Positions 9,504-19,001 of a stretch of DNA of 64,000 nucleotides are shown here, piece by piece. The notes under the pieces are model-generated. The model was not told where the DNA came from, did not search any database, and saw only the letters and a list, made by a program, of their open reading frames with translations. Both the position numbers and the translations under genes were made by a program. The stretch's first letter is position 1; each line of letters starts with the position of its first letter. This stretch comes from Massilioclostridium coli (GTDB taxonomy: Bacteria > Bacillota > Clostridia > Oscillospirales > Ruminococcaceae). Location: assembly GCF_900095865.1 (NCBI RefSeq), contig NZ_FMIZ01000007.1:248001-312000 (forward strand), given 5' to 3'.

Positions 9504-9894
9504 TGAAAGCTCCTTTCCGCACATTGGCGTGCAAAAAATAATTTTGTTTTGTAGTGCTTATTTTCTTATGGCGTTGTAACCAGTCGAAAAGATAGCCCTT
9601 TTATCCCCTCGTTAGGTACTGATTTCCCCTTTAAAACGACAAGTGATAACTACTTCATATTATACCTTTTTTTCAAAAAAATCAATAGTTTTTTGTGTTT
9701 TTAAAATAAAAACAACTCTATATTGTTCTAAATTTTTATTGTGTTATACTATTTCATGGAAAAATAGGTTGTTTTCTGTATATTGGTCAATGGATTACAC
9801 CAGGAGAAAGAACTGATATAATTATTTTTCATTGGAAAAGTTTTTATTTTTTGACTATAAAAGAATCCTAATGGAATTCTTATGAAAAATAGCG

Positions 9895-9927
9895 CAAAAA
9901 AATACCGCCCTGAAAAACAGGACGGTA
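9895..9927 (-). terminator. Minus-strand terminator hairpin
   Basis: The arms TACCGTCCTG and CAGGGCGGTA pair with one G-U and are followed on the minus strand by eight T's. It probably backs up the terminator of the DUF1858 gene. Confidence 0.65.
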
Positions 9928-10057
9928 GAAAAAAGAAGATTATAAAAAGAAGAAAAAAGTTCTGTAAAAGAACACTTATATTGTAACGAAAATTTGTGAT
10001 AAAATTGTGATTAATTTTTTAATATTAAAAGAAATTATTTTTAATATTAAAACGAGA

Positions 10058-10090
10058 ACAAAAAGGCTGTATCTGTATGGATACAGCCTG
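10058..10090 (-). terminator. Terminator of the DUF1858 gene
   Basis: A perfect 10-bp stem (AGGCTGTATC and its complement, 10064-10089) with a T-tract on the minus strand, starting 15 bases after the stop codon. Confidence 0.8.
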
Positions 10091-10104
10091 TATTTAACTG
10101 CTGA

Positions 10105-10302
10105 TTATTGATTGATATGGGCATTTAATTTTGCAACCAATTCATCTACGCTTACGCCATGAACCATACATGCTTCTTCCAGGCTTTCCCCTCTAGCGGA
10201 AGGGCATCCCAAACAATGCATCCCCATCTCAAAAAAATATTCTGCAGTAGAGTTATCAAAATCCAAGATATCGCCGATTACAGAATCTTTTGTTATTGTC
10301 AT
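10105..10302 (-). CDS. DUF1858 domain protein
   Basis: A 65-residue soluble protein with the DUF1858 pattern. A helical N-terminus is followed by GMHCLGCPSARGESLEEAC, with the CxxC-type motif and the downstream Cys common to this family of small, possibly redox- or metal-linked proteins. I use the internal ATG at 10302, which is preceded by AAAGGAAG at a proper distance; the frame extends nine codons further upstream without an RBS. It is a single-gene unit transcribed toward the hydrogenase operon and has its own terminator. The biochemical role is unknown. Confidence 0.75.
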   Translation of the reverse strand: MTITKDSVIGDILDFDNSTAEYFFEMGMHCLGCPSARGESLEEACMVHGVSVDELVAKLNAHINQ

Positions 10303-10427
10303 AAAAAACTTCCTTTCTAACCGAAACATCTATTTACTATAATGGTTTTTCTTTATTATATCCATTTTAGGAAGAAAAATCAAGTTGCATTATAAATTAT
10401 GTACAAAATTAAGACAAAAATTTTCTC

Positions 10428-10456
10428 TTGACAATCTGAAAAAAATAAGTTATACT
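10428..10456 (+). promoter_or_regulatory. Sigma-70 promoter of the leuA leader
   Basis: TTGACA (10428-10433) and TATACT (10451-10456) are separated by 17 bases. The promoter sits directly in front of the T-box leader. Confidence 0.85.
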
Positions 10457-10462
10457 GAACTC

Positions 10463-10757
10463 AATATTTAAAATACAGTGCAGAGGAATAGTAGGATATT
10501 GCAAACATACAGAGAGCTGTTGGATGGTGGAAAACAGTTGGGCGTTTTATCTGAACTGGCCTTGAAGTAGCTCGCTGAACGAGATGAATCTAGTAAGTGG
10601 AGACGGAACCTGACCGTTATCACAGGAGGATATCTGTTATGATAGGACATGTATCTGTAAAAAGGGGCATGCTTGTAAGGGCATGAATTAGAATGGTACC
10701 GCGTAAGGGAATTATACCTTTCGTTTCTAAGTAAATTTAGAAACGAAAGGTTTTTTT
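10463..10757 (+). promoter_or_regulatory. T-box leader (tRNA-Leu sensing) controlling leuA
   Basis: Recognisable T-box parts occur in order. They are the stem I AGAGAGCTG and GGTGGAA elements (10511-10533), a specifier-loop candidate GAA-CTG-G with codon CTG (Leu) at 10556-10558, the T-box sequence GAATGGTACCGCG at 10691-10703, and a terminator hairpin at 10717-10750 followed by seven T's. Uncharged tRNA-Leu should favour the antiterminator and switch on leuA. The specifier assignment rests on hand-folded pairing (GATA with TATC, AGG with CCT). Confidence 0.9.
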
Positions 10758-10842
10758 ATTATATGTGTTACCTTGTTGATGATTGCTGTAGTTTAAATGA
10801 TAAAGAAGATGATACATCCAATAAAGAAAGGAATGATTTTAC

Positions 10843-12513
10843 ATGAAAAATTATCAAAAATATAAAAAAGGGTATTTTCTCCCACCTGAAATGCCAATGG
10901 ATTGGGCAAAAAAAGATAGTATTGACTATGCTCCTATTTGGTGTAGCGTTGACCTGCGTGATGGAAACCAATCACTGATTATTCCAATGAGCCTGGATGA
11001 AAAAATAGAATTTTTTAATTATCTTGTAAAATTAGGGTTTAAAGAAATTGAAGTCGGATTTCCAGCCGCTTCCGAAACAGAATTTGTTTTTTTGCGTACT
11101 CTAATTGAACAGAATCTGATCCCAGATGATGTGACAGTCCAGGTGCTGACACAATCCCGTGAACATATCATTAAAAAAACATTTGAAGCGTTAAAAGGTG
11201 CGAAACAGGCAGTAGTACACCTGTACAATTCCACATCCTTGGCACAGAGGGAACAGGTATTCCGTAAATCCAAAGAGGAAATTATTAAAATTGCCACAGA
11301 TGGCGCAGAATTGTTAAATAAATATGCGGCTGAAACACCAGGCAATTTTAGATTTGAATATTCCCCAGAAAGTTTTACCGGAACAGAAATGGAATTTGCG
11401 CTGGAAATTTGTAATGCGGTACTGGATATCTGGCAGCCAACACCGGATAATAAAGTGATCATCAACCTGCCTGCTACTGTGTCCATGTCTATGCCACACG
11501 TATACGCAAGCCAGGTGGAATACATGAGCAACCATTTAAAATACCGTGAAAATGTAATCGTCTCCTTGCATCCTCATAATGACCGTGGCTGTGGTGTTGC
11601 GGATGCTGAAATGGGCTTGCTTGCTGGGGCTGACCGTATTGAGGGCACTCTGTTCGGCAATGGGGAACGCACTGGTAATGTGGATATTGTCACCATGGCA
11701 ATGAATATGTATTCCCAAGGGGTAGACCCAGGTTTGGACTTTACCAATATGCCTGATATTGTAGAAAACTATGAACGTTGGACTCGGATGAAAGTATATG
11801 ACCGTCAGCCATACAGTGGTAAGCTGGTATTTGCAGCATTCTCCGGTTCCCATCAGGACGCAATTGCCAAAGGCATGAAATGGAGGGAAGAAGGCCATAC
11901 CGAATATTGGACAGTTCCATATCTGCCAATTGATCCAAAGGATGTTGGACGTGAATATGAAACTGATGTTATCCGAATTAACAGCCAATCTGGTAAAGGC
12001 GGCATTGGGTATCTGTTGGAACACAATTATGGATATAACCTACCGAAAAAAATGCGGGAACAGTTTGGCTATAAGGTAAAAGATGTATCCGACCATCAGC
12101 ATAAAGAGTTATTACCAAACGAAGTATACGATATTTTCAAAAAAGAATATGTCAATTTGGAATCTCCTATTAAAATGGTGGAATGCCATTTTGCAAATGG
12201 CACCGTAAAAGAAGAAATGCAAGCATTTATTACTCTGGAGATCGATGGAAAACAGGAAACTCTGGTAGGGCGCGGAAACGGCCGTTTAGATGCGGTAAGC
12301 AATGCATTGCAGGAACGCCTACATATTTCCTTTACCAATTTGACCTATAATGAACATGCTTTAGAACTTGGTTCAAAATCTCAGGCTGTTGCTTATGTGG
12401 GAATTACCGATGACCATGAACACATTTTCTGGGGTGTTGGAATTCATACCGATATTATCAATGCTTCTATTATGGCGTTAATTAGTGCAGTAAATAATGT
12501 AGAAAAACAATAG
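10843..12513 (+). CDS. leuA: 2-isopropylmalate synthase (LeuA2 type)
   Basis: A 556-residue enzyme that condenses acetyl-CoA with 2-oxoisovalerate in the first committed step of leucine synthesis. The HMGL-like catalytic domain contains WCSVDLRDGNQSL (substrate/metal site), LHPHNDRGCG (metal-binding His pair) and EGTLFGNGERTGN. A LeuA dimerisation/allosteric domain follows from about residue 430. The long form without the bacterial LeuA1 spacing matches the fungal-like LeuA2 group. Transcription is controlled by the T-box leader. No leuBCD genes are adjacent. Confidence 0.93.
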   Translation: MKNYQKYKKGYFLPPEMPMDWAKKDSIDYAPIWCSVDLRDGNQSLIIPMSLDEKIEFFNYLVKLGFKEIEVGFPAASETEFVFLRTLIEQNLIPDDVTVQVLTQSREHIIKKTFEALKGAKQAVVHLYNSTSLAQREQVFRKSKEEIIKIATDGAELLNKYAAETPGNFRFEYSPESFTGTEMEFALEICNAVLDIWQPTPDNKVIINLPATVSMSMPHVYASQVEYMSNHLKYRENVIVSLHPHNDRGCGVADAEMGLLAGADRIEGTLFGNGERTGNVDIVTMAMNMYSQGVDPGLDFTNMPDIVENYERWTRMKVYDRQPYSGKLVFAAFSGSHQDAIAKGMKWREEGHTEYWTVPYLPIDPKDVGREYETDVIRINSQSGKGGIGYLLEHNYGYNLPKKMREQFGYKVKDVSDHQHKELLPNEVYDIFKKEYVNLESPIKMVECHFANGTVKEEMQAFITLEIDGKQETLVGRGNGRLDAVSNALQERLHISFTNLTYNEHALELGSKSQAVAYVGITDDHEHIFWGVGIHTDIINASIMALISAVNNVEKQ

Positions 12514-12520
12514 AAATTTT

Positions 12521-12552
12521 CCCTCTATCCATTGTGGATAGAGGGATTTTTT
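12521..12552 (+). terminator. Terminator of leuA
   Basis: CCCTCTATCCA and TGGATAGAGGG form a perfect stem followed by a T-tract, seven bases after the stop codon. Confidence 0.88.
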
Positions 12553-12727
12553 GTATAAGCTAATTGATTTGTTTTGTTATTGGATGTAATATATTGATGG
12601 GTTCTTTTTTAGAAGAAAAATAGAATTAGGTTTGTTATGTGGTGAGTTGAAAATAGCTATCATCAAAAACGAAACAGGCTTGTAAAAATCCGATAATAAG
12701 TAATCGTGAATAGGGGAAAACAGTAGT

Positions 12728-13009
12728 ATGAAATCAAGCGATTTAACAAAAATACCTGGAATAGGGAAGAGAATAGAACAACATCTCCATAATATTGGCA
12801 TTATGTGTATTGCTGATTTAGTTGGAAAAAATCCAGAAGAACTATATTTACAGGATTGTGCGTTTAAAGGCTTCCAAGAAGATCGGTGCGCATTGTATGT
12901 ATTTCGTTTAGCAGTATATTATGCGGAAAATGAAACACATGATCCAGAAAAGCTAAAGTGGTGGTACTGGAAAGATAAGAAATATCCAGAAAATGAATCC
13001 CTGTTATAG
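12728..13009 (+). CDS. Helix-hairpin-helix protein, Cdd1/pathogenicity-locus family
   Basis: A 93-residue protein starting with a helix-hairpin-helix motif (LTKIPGIGKRIEQHLHNIGI) and containing the YLQDCAFKGFQEDRCALYVFR segment typical of the Cdd1 family (named after an ORF next to the Clostridioides difficile toxin locus). The HhH points to a non-sequence-specific nucleic acid contact, but no function is established. RBS is weak (AGGGGAAA). It stands alone between leuA and ilvD. Confidence 0.75.
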   Translation: MKSSDLTKIPGIGKRIEQHLHNIGIMCIADLVGKNPEELYLQDCAFKGFQEDRCALYVFRLAVYYAENETHDPEKLKWWYWKDKKYPENESLL

Positions 13010-13565
13010 TTTTGTATTACTATAGAGTTAATCAAAACTATCGTAAACAGAATGACTGATAAAACTTTAAAACATAAGTTTAATTGATATTAAAATTATT
13101 TCTACTTTTTGAATTTAGGCTTATAAATAGATGAAAAGATAGAATAAACTATATATTTTTATACTTTAGGTATTATATAACTCGTTTATTCCGATTTCTA
13201 GTCAAGCAGGGAGTGTTATATTAAGGAGTATCATTAAAGTTTTTTGTAAACTTAATTGGGGACTATGCGAATTTTGAAAAAATGGCGGCATTTATTATGA
13301 TATCGTTTGCCGTTTATTATTTCATATATTTCAATCTTTATTATTGTACTTTTATATTTGCATTACAAGAGCAAAACCTACCAAAATTAACCAGATAAAA
13401 ATAAGCAATGTGGATAAAAATTATTTAAAAACAGATATAAAAAACAATAAGCACTATAGGTAATACCTATAGTGCTTATTGTTTTTATTGAAAATTAATG
13501 GAGATTATTTTGTTAGAAATGAGTTATATAAATATTAAATCCCTTTAGATAAACTAAGGCAAATT
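13010..13565. other. AT-rich convergent intergenic region
   Basis: About 550 bases between the Cdd1-like gene and the 3' end of ilvD. It contains one strong palindrome (listed) and no gene I can support. Confidence 0.5.
13443..13489. terminator. Bidirectional terminator between converging genes
   Basis: A perfect 18-bp inverted repeat (13444-13461 with 13465-13482, 3-base loop) is flanked by a T run on one side and an A run on the other. It fits termination of ilvD on the minus strand and of any transcript from the left. Confidence 0.85.
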
Positions 13566-15230
13566 TTATTTTGTTTCCAAGATAGCGCCACGGTTGCCAG
13601 AGGTTACTAAGGAAGCATAACGTGCCAAATATCCGGTTTTGATACGTGGTTCTTTTGGAACCCATGCGGCACGGCGTTTTTCCAATTCTTCTTCACTTAC
13701 TTTGAAATTGATGGTGTTTGCCATGATGTCAATTTCAATGATATCGCCATCTTGTACCAATGCGATATTACCACCCACAGCAGCTTCTGGGGAAACATGG
13801 CCGATTGCTGCGCCACGGGTTGCGCCGGAGAAACGGCCATCTGTAATTAAGGCAACTGTGCTGCCCAAGCCCCTGCCCATAATTGCGGAAGTTGGGTTAA
13901 GCATTTCCCTCATACCTGGACCGCCCTTTGGACCTTCATAACGGATCACAACAACGTCGCCATCCACAATTTTACCGCCATTGATTGCCGCCATTGCGTC
14001 TTCTTCACAGTCAAATACTTTTGCAGGGCCACTGTGTTTGAGCATCTCTGGAGCAACAGCAGAACGTTTTACAACGCAGGAATCTGGTGCTAAGTTTCCT
14101 CTTAATACAGCAATACCACCAGTTGTACTATATGGGTTTTCAACAGGACGGATTACTTCTGGATTCTTATTAAAGCTATTTTTGATGTTTTCCGCTACAG
14201 TTTTACCAGTACAGGTGATAAGCTCTGTTTTTAATAATCCCAATTTATTGATTTCGTGCATTACCGCATATACACCGCCTGCTTCATATAGGTCTTCCAT
14301 GTGATGAGGACCAGCAGGTGCAAGGTGGCAGATATTTGGCGTTTTATCACTGATATCATTTGCCATATCCAGATTTAATTCAATGCCAGCTTCATGAGCA
14401 ATAGCAGGCAGGTGCAACATGCTGTTAGTGCTGCATCCAATTGCCATATCCATAGTCAAAGCGTTGTGAAATGCGCCTTCTGTCATGATATCTCTAGGAC
14501 AGATATTGTCTTTTACCAGTTTCATGATCTGCATACCAGCATGTTTTGCCAGACGGATACGTTCGGAATAAACAGCTGGAATGGTTCCATTTCCTGGCAA
14601 TCCCATCCCTAATACTTCAGTTAAGCAGTTCATCGAGTTTGCGGTGTACATACCGGAACAGGAACCACAGGTTGGACATGTTTTATTTTCAAATTCTTCC
14701 AGCTGGTCTGCGGAAATTTTGCCAGCGTTGTATGCCCCTACTGCTTCGGATGCAGCGGAGAAGCTTACTTTACATCCGTTTACAGTACCAGCTAACATTG
14801 GACCGCCACTGACAAAGATACAAGGGATATTCAAACGTGCGGCAGCCATCAGCATACCTGGTACGTTTTTATCACAGTTTGGTACCATAACCAAAGCGTC
14901 AAAACCATGGGCCATTGCCATTGCTTCAATGGAATCAGCAATGAGATCACGGGTTACCAAAGAATATTTCATGCCCTGATGTCCCATAGCAATCCCATCA
15001 CAGACAGCGATTGCAGGGAACACAGCAGGAGTACCGCCAGCCATTGCAACACCCAATTTTACTGCGTCTACGATTTTGTCAATATTCATATGTCCCGGAA
15101 CGATTTCGTTATAAGAACTAACAATCCCGATTAAAGGACGTTCCATTTCTTCTTTTGTAAAGCCCAGTGCATTAAACAAAGCACGATGAGGGGCATTTTG
15201 TACGCCATTGATGATAGATTCACTTTTCAT
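13566..15230 (-). CDS. ilvD: Dihydroxy-acid dehydratase
   Basis: A 554-residue IlvD/Edd-family enzyme that dehydrates 2,3-dihydroxy-isovalerate and 2,3-dihydroxy-3-methylvalerate to the 2-oxo acids of valine, leucine and isoleucine synthesis. Iron-sulfur and substrate motifs are present: [29 protein letters not shown] and [19 protein letters not shown]. Full length, single gene, with its own promoter. Its product 2-oxoisovalerate feeds LeuA, encoded nearby. A perfect promoter with flanking repeats lies upstream. Confidence 0.95.
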   Translation of the reverse strand: MKSESIINGVQNAPHRALFNALGFTKEEMERPLIGIVSSYNEIVPGHMNIDKIVDAVKLGVAMAGGTPAVFPAIAVCDGIAMGHQGMKYSLVTRDLIADSIEAMAMAHGFDALVMVPNCDKNVPGMLMAAARLNIPCIFVSGGPMLAGTVNGCKVSFSAASEAVGAYNAGKISADQLEEFENKTCPTCGSCSGMYTANSMNCLTEVLGMGLPGNGTIPAVYSERIRLAKHAGMQIMKLVKDNICPRDIMTEGAFHNALTMDMAIGCSTNSMLHLPAIAHEAGIELNLDMANDISDKTPNICHLAPAGPHHMEDLYEAGGVYAVMHEINKLGLLKTELITCTGKTVAENIKNSFNKNPEVIRPVENPYSTTGGIAVLRGNLAPDSCVVKRSAVAPEMLKHSGPAKVFDCEEDAMAAINGGKIVDGDVVVIRYEGPKGGPGMREMLNPTSAIMGRGLGSTVALITDGRFSGATRGAAIGHVSPEAAVGGNIALVQDGDIIEIDIMANTINFKVSEEELEKRRAAWVPKEPRIKTGYLARYASLVTSGNRGAILETK

Positions 15231-15266
15231 AAGTATAACTTCCTTTCCAGAAGAATTTTATAACGT

Positions 15267-15309
15267 GTTGTATAACAACTATTATAAGTTGTCTAACAAA
15301 TGATGTCAA
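15267..15309 (-). promoter_or_regulatory. ilvD promoter with candidate paired operator
   Basis: On the minus strand TTGACA (15304-15309) and TATAAT (15281-15286) are 17 bases apart, a near-consensus promoter. Two 12-mers, GTTGTATAACAA (15267-15278) and GTTGTCTAACAA (15288-15299), differ at one base, start 21 bp apart (two helix turns) and flank the -10 box. Each is nearly palindromic, which suggests a regulator-binding pair. Confidence 0.7.
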
Positions 15310-15328
15310 GGGAATTCTACAAAAATTT

Positions 15329-16435
15329 TTATTTTTCCAATGGTTCTAGGGCATTATGTTGCATGAGTTGGGAAAGTACAGCAATATTCGCAGCGGCTTC
15401 TACTACAGGAACAGCACGGACCACAATACAGGAATCATGCCTACCATGGATTACTAGTTTTTCATCTTTGTGCTGTTTGTAATCCACAGTGTCCTGTTCC
15501 TGGGAGATTGAAGCAGTTGGTTTGATCGCCACTTTAAAATGGATTGGCATTCCTGAGGTAATGCCGCCTAGAATACCGCCATGGTGGTTGGTTTTTGTTT
15601 TGACAGTATCGCCATCCATATAGAAGGGGTCATTGTGCTGGGAGCCAAGCAGTTCCGCTGCTCCAAAACCTGTACCGAACTCAATTCCACGAACAGCCGG
15701 AATGCCAAATATCATCGAAGCGATATCGTTTTCCATTCCATCAAACATAGGGGAGCCCACTCCGGCAGGTACTCCCGTAACCATGCACTCAATAATTCCA
15801 CCAACAGAATCCAAATTTAAACGGGCTTTTTCGATTTCTACTCGCATGGAATTCCCAGCTTTTTCATCAATCACTGGAAAATCTTTGGTGCGGATAGTCA
15901 ACATCTGCTCTAAATCAGGGGAAACTGTGTCAAAAGCCTGGTCTTTGACCCCATGGATAGAAAGGATATGGGCAGCACAGTAAATACCCCTGCGCTCTAA
16001 AATCTGTTGGCAGATTGCCCCTGCAAATACCAATGGTGCGGTTAAACGACCGGAAAAATGTCCTCCACCCCGGATATCGTTTGCCCCCTGATACCGGATA
16101 TCTCCGGTAAAATCCGCATGTCCTGGACGTGCTAATGTGGTGATGTTTCCATAATCTACAGAGCGGGTATTGGTATTCCGTATAACAGCACAAAGGGGAA
16201 CACCTGTGGTATGCCCGTCTAGCATGCCAGAAAGGATTTCCGGTTGGTCTGCTTCGGTGCGGGGGGTAGAACCGGATTTTTTGCTGTTGGGGGCACGTCG
16301 TGCCATAAATTGTAGCACGCGGTTCATATCAATTGGTTCCCCTGGTGGCAGGTTATCCAGTACCGCACCTATGCCTACACCGTGAGATTCCCCAAAAATA
16401 GATAGTTTAATGGTTCGATTCCATATGGATGACAT
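15329..16435 (-). CDS. aroC: Chorismate synthase
   Basis: A 368-residue enzyme that converts 5-enolpyruvylshikimate-3-phosphate to chorismate, using reduced FMN. Signature segments are GESHGVGIGAVLDNLPPGEP near the N-terminus, GGGHFSGRLTAPLVFAGAICQ and the C-terminal RHDSCIVVRAVPVVEA. I choose the ATG at 16435, seven bases after AGGAGGG, rather than a TTG two codons upstream. The gene overlaps the 3' end of aroA by 29 bases, so aroB-aroA-aroC form one tightly coupled shikimate operon. Confidence 0.95.
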   Translation of the reverse strand: MSSIWNRTIKLSIFGESHGVGIGAVLDNLPPGEPIDMNRVLQFMARRAPNSKKSGSTPRTEADQPEILSGMLDGHTTGVPLCAVIRNTNTRSVDYGNITTLARPGHADFTGDIRYQGANDIRGGGHFSGRLTAPLVFAGAICQQILERRGIYCAAHILSIHGVKDQAFDTVSPDLEQMLTIRTKDFPVIDEKAGNSMRVEIEKARLNLDSVGGIIECMVTGVPAGVGSPMFDGMENDIASMIFGIPAVRGIEFGTGFGAAELLGSQHNDPFYMDGDTVKTKTNHHGGILGGITSGMPIHFKVAIKPTASISQEQDTVDYKQHKDEKLVIHGRHDSCIVVRAVPVVEAAANIAVLSQLMQHNALEPLEK

Positions 16436-17684
16436 TGACAATCCCTCCTAATGATTGGTAGTCTTGATAAAATTCAGGATAACTTTTTTGGATACTTTCC
16501 GCTGTGTTTAGCTGAACTTGTCCATCCGAGAACAGTGCTGCAATGGCGGTAGACATGGCGATTCTATGGTCGTTAAAACTATCGACATTTCCACTATGAA
16601 AACTGTCAACCCCATCGATTTCTAATTTATCTTCATAAGGGGTTAACTTTCCACCTAATGTATTTAAACAGTCAGAAATTGCTTTTAGCCGGTCGCTTTC
16701 TTTGATTTTGAGCCGTTTTGCCCCCGTAATCCAGGATTTTCCTTGGCAGATGCTCCCTAATACCCCTAAAATAGGGACTAAATCTGGAATATCAGAAGCG
16801 TCTACTTCAAATGGTTTTAATGCCTGAGTGGCGGAAATAAGGATTCCATCTTCTTTTTGCTCTACTTTTGCGCCGCAGGATTTAATAATTGTCAGGATTT
16901 CTTTATCCCCTTGGGAGGAATCCAGGTTTAAATCCTGTAGTAATACACTACCTTTTCCGGCGGCAGCTACTGCGAAAAACGCAGCTTGGGAGAAATCCCC
17001 CTCAACACGGTAATCATGAGGATGATAGCTTTGGTTTCCAGGTATCCGGTAACCGTACTCTGTTTCCATTACCTGAATACCAAACTGCTGTAGCACATCA
17101 ATCGTCATATCCGCATATGGTTTGGATTCCAGTTTTCCATTGATATGAATTTGGCTTTCTCCGTTTAATAGAGGAAGGGCAAACAGCAAGCCAGTAACAA
17201 ACTGGGAGCTGATATCCCCATCAATTTGGTAGTCACCCGGCTGCAATTGTCCTGAAACCGAAAAAGGCATTGTGTTATGGTAGTCAAATACCACGCCATT
17301 TTTAGACATTTCGGTGAGGTAAGGGGTAATAGGTCGGGTCGGAAGCTTACCTTTTCCCAAAAAGGTACCGGATACCCCAAGGGATGAAACAATTGGGATG
17401 AAAAACCGGAGGGTAGAACCGGATTCACAGCAATCAATGGTTGCCTGTTCCGCAAGAGACTGGATTCCCGTGACAGTTACTGTGTTTCCAGAGATGGTAT
17501 ATGTTGCCCCCAACGCTTTTACTGCATCTAATGTAGCGACAATGTCTTTTGAAAGGATGATATTTTCTATTTTACTGGTTCCATTTGCCAAAGCGGCGGA
17601 TAAGATAGCGCGATGGGAAAGGCTTTTAGAAGGGGGGATGGTAATTTTCCCGTCAAGTTGGGATGGTGAAAATACTACTTGCAT
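16407..17684 (-). CDS. aroA: 3-phosphoshikimate 1-carboxyvinyltransferase (EPSP synthase)
   Basis: A 425-residue EPSP synthase that adds phosphoenolpyruvate to shikimate-3-phosphate. It shows PPSKSLSHRAI near the N-terminus, ESGSTLRFFIPI in the position of the usual N-x-G-T-x-x-R segment, and the C-terminal KESDRLKAI and NDHRIAMS motifs. The replacement of the canonical Asn-Ala-Gly-Thr by Glu-Ser-Gly-Ser is a variant of the active-site loop; whether it alters glyphosate response cannot be told from the sequence. RBS AGGAG. It overlaps aroB by ten bases. Confidence 0.94.
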   Translation of the reverse strand: MQVVFSPSQLDGKITIPPSKSLSHRAILSAALANGTSKIENIILSKDIVATLDAVKALGATYTISGNTVTVTGIQSLAEQATIDCCESGSTLRFFIPIVSSLGVSGTFLGKGKLPTRPITPYLTEMSKNGVVFDYHNTMPFSVSGQLQPGDYQIDGDISSQFVTGLLFALPLLNGESQIHINGKLESKPYADMTIDVLQQFGIQVMETEYGYRIPGNQSYHPHDYRVEGDFSQAAFFAVAAAGKGSVLLQDLNLDSSQGDKEILTIIKSCGAKVEQKEDGILISATQALKPFEVDASDIPDLVPILGVLGSICQGKSWITGAKRLKIKESDRLKAISDCLNTLGGKLTPYEDKLEIDGVDSFHSGNVDSFNDHRIAMSTAIAALFSDGQVQLNTAESIQKSYPEFYQDYQSLGGIVNVIHMESNH

Positions 17685-18739
17685 TGATATTCTCCTGAAA
17701 CAAATTTTTTGTATTCCTCTACCGTCACCCGATAGATATAGCCTTTGCCGATGGTGTGGATCAAAATCAGATTTAAGTTGCTTTTTTCTCTCTTTTTATC
17801 ATTTAAGCTGTTTTGTACCAATTTTTCTGGAGAGAGATTCAGTTCTACTGGAAGGTGATACCGTTCACAGGCTTGTCTGATTTTTTGGGAACATCCTGCT
17901 TCGGTCAACCCATATTGTTCCGCTAGATTGGTGATAAGGCACATCCCAACAGCAACAGCTTGGCCATGAGTATAGGTTTCATAGTGATAGATTTTTTCAA
18001 TGGCATGGCCCAGGGTATGTCCAAAGTTCAATAACATCCGCTGCCCACGGTCAAACTCATCCTGTTCTACTACATCCCGTTTGATGGAAATACATTCAAA
18101 AATAATCTCTTCCAAATGGGCTTGAATATCTCCATTCAACAGGGTATCAAATAGACTTTCCGATTGAATACAGCCGTATTTGATGGCTTCTGCTACACCG
18201 TCCGCAAAAATCTCATCAGATAATGTTTTTAAGCTGTCCGGGTCGCAGAGGACTAAGCGGGGTTGATGGAATGCGCCTACTAGATTTTTGCCGGCCTCAA
18301 TATCCACTGCGGTTTTCCCGCCAACCGAGGAATCAATCTGTGCTAAGAAGGTGGTAGGGATTTGTATAAAATCAATTCCCCGTAAATAGCTGGCCGCAGC
18401 AAATCCAGCTAGATCCCCAACTACACCACCGCCCAGTGCAACAATGAAATCTTTGCGGGTGATCTGTTTTTCGGTTAAAAAGTTAAAAAGATTGGAAAGG
18501 GTTTGCATGGATTTGGAGGATTCCCCATGAGGGAATACAAATACATCCACCAAAAAACCCTCCTGTTCTAAAGATGCCTTTACCTGTTGGGTATATAATT
18601 TGTCTACAATATCATCTGTTACAATAACAGTATGGTCAGAATCCGTAATAGTTCGGGTATAACTGCCTGTTTGTTGGAGGATTCCCCTTTGGATATAAAT
18701 CTCATAAGGAACTCCTGTTTTTACCGAGATTGTTTTCAT
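17675..18739 (-). CDS. aroB: 3-dehydroquinate synthase
   Basis: A 354-residue NAD- and divalent-metal-dependent enzyme that cyclises DAHP to 3-dehydroquinate, the second step of the shikimate pathway. The NAD-binding GGGVVGDLAGFAAASYLRG, the IPTTFLAQIDSSVGGKT region, and the metal-site His residues in LNFGHTLGHAIE are visible. It is first in the aroB-aroA-aroC operon and overlaps aroA. The start ATG follows AAAGG. The DAHP synthase, aroD, aroE and aroK steps are not encoded here. Confidence 0.95.
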   Translation of the reverse strand: MKTISVKTGVPYEIYIQRGILQQTGSYTRTITDSDHTVIVTDDIVDKLYTQQVKASLEQEGFLVDVFVFPHGESSKSMQTLSNLFNFLTEKQITRKDFIVALGGGVVGDLAGFAAASYLRGIDFIQIPTTFLAQIDSSVGGKTAVDIEAGKNLVGAFHQPRLVLCDPDSLKTLSDEIFADGVAEAIKYGCIQSESLFDTLLNGDIQAHLEEIIFECISIKRDVVEQDEFDRGQRMLLNFGHTLGHAIEKIYHYETYTHGQAVAVGMCLITNLAEQYGLTEAGCSQKIRQACERYHLPVELNLSPEKLVQNSLNDKKREKSNLNLILIHTIGKGYIYRVTVEEYKKFVSGEYQCK

Positions 18740-18888
18740 AGGATCGCAGCCTTTCTTCTAAGTTAAAATATGTAACAAAGATTATATATTTACATGTTAC
18801 TAAAAAATCCAAGATTCGTCAACTTGTTTCGCAGGGAATCAACCGGTTTTTTCTATTATTTTTGAAGCAGCGTTCGACAGAAAAAGTG

Positions 18889-18918
18889 TTGCCAACTGTA
18901 TTGGATTGATGATATAAT
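18889..18918 (+). promoter_or_regulatory. Promoter of the DivIVA-like gene
   Basis: TTGCCA (18889-18894) and TATAAT (18913-18918) are separated by 18 bases, about 85 bases before the GTG start at 19002. Confidence 0.6.
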
Positions 18919-19001
18919 AAATAATTAGATTGGGTTTCTTTTTAATATAGGAAGAAAAAGAATATCACATTGGGATGGAATATTAAAGGCGGGGAACAAC
19001 A

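Larger units (their letters stand above)
9504..10104. other. Intergenic region upstream of the hydrogenase operon
   Basis: About 600 AT-rich bases without a convincing gene. A minus-strand -10 box (TATAAT, plus-strand 9659-9664) could serve the hydrogenase operon, but its -35 box is poor. Two terminator hairpins near the right side are listed separately. Nothing else is recognised. Confidence 0.5.

Noticed and set aside
9659..9687. Promoter for the hydrogenase operon
   Set aside because: The -10 box is good but no -35 box fits at a normal distance, so it is mentioned only in the region entry.
13282..13398. 38-codon hydrophobic ORF between the Cdd1-like gene and ilvD
   Set aside because: No RBS, low-complexity AT-rich composition and nothing recognisable.
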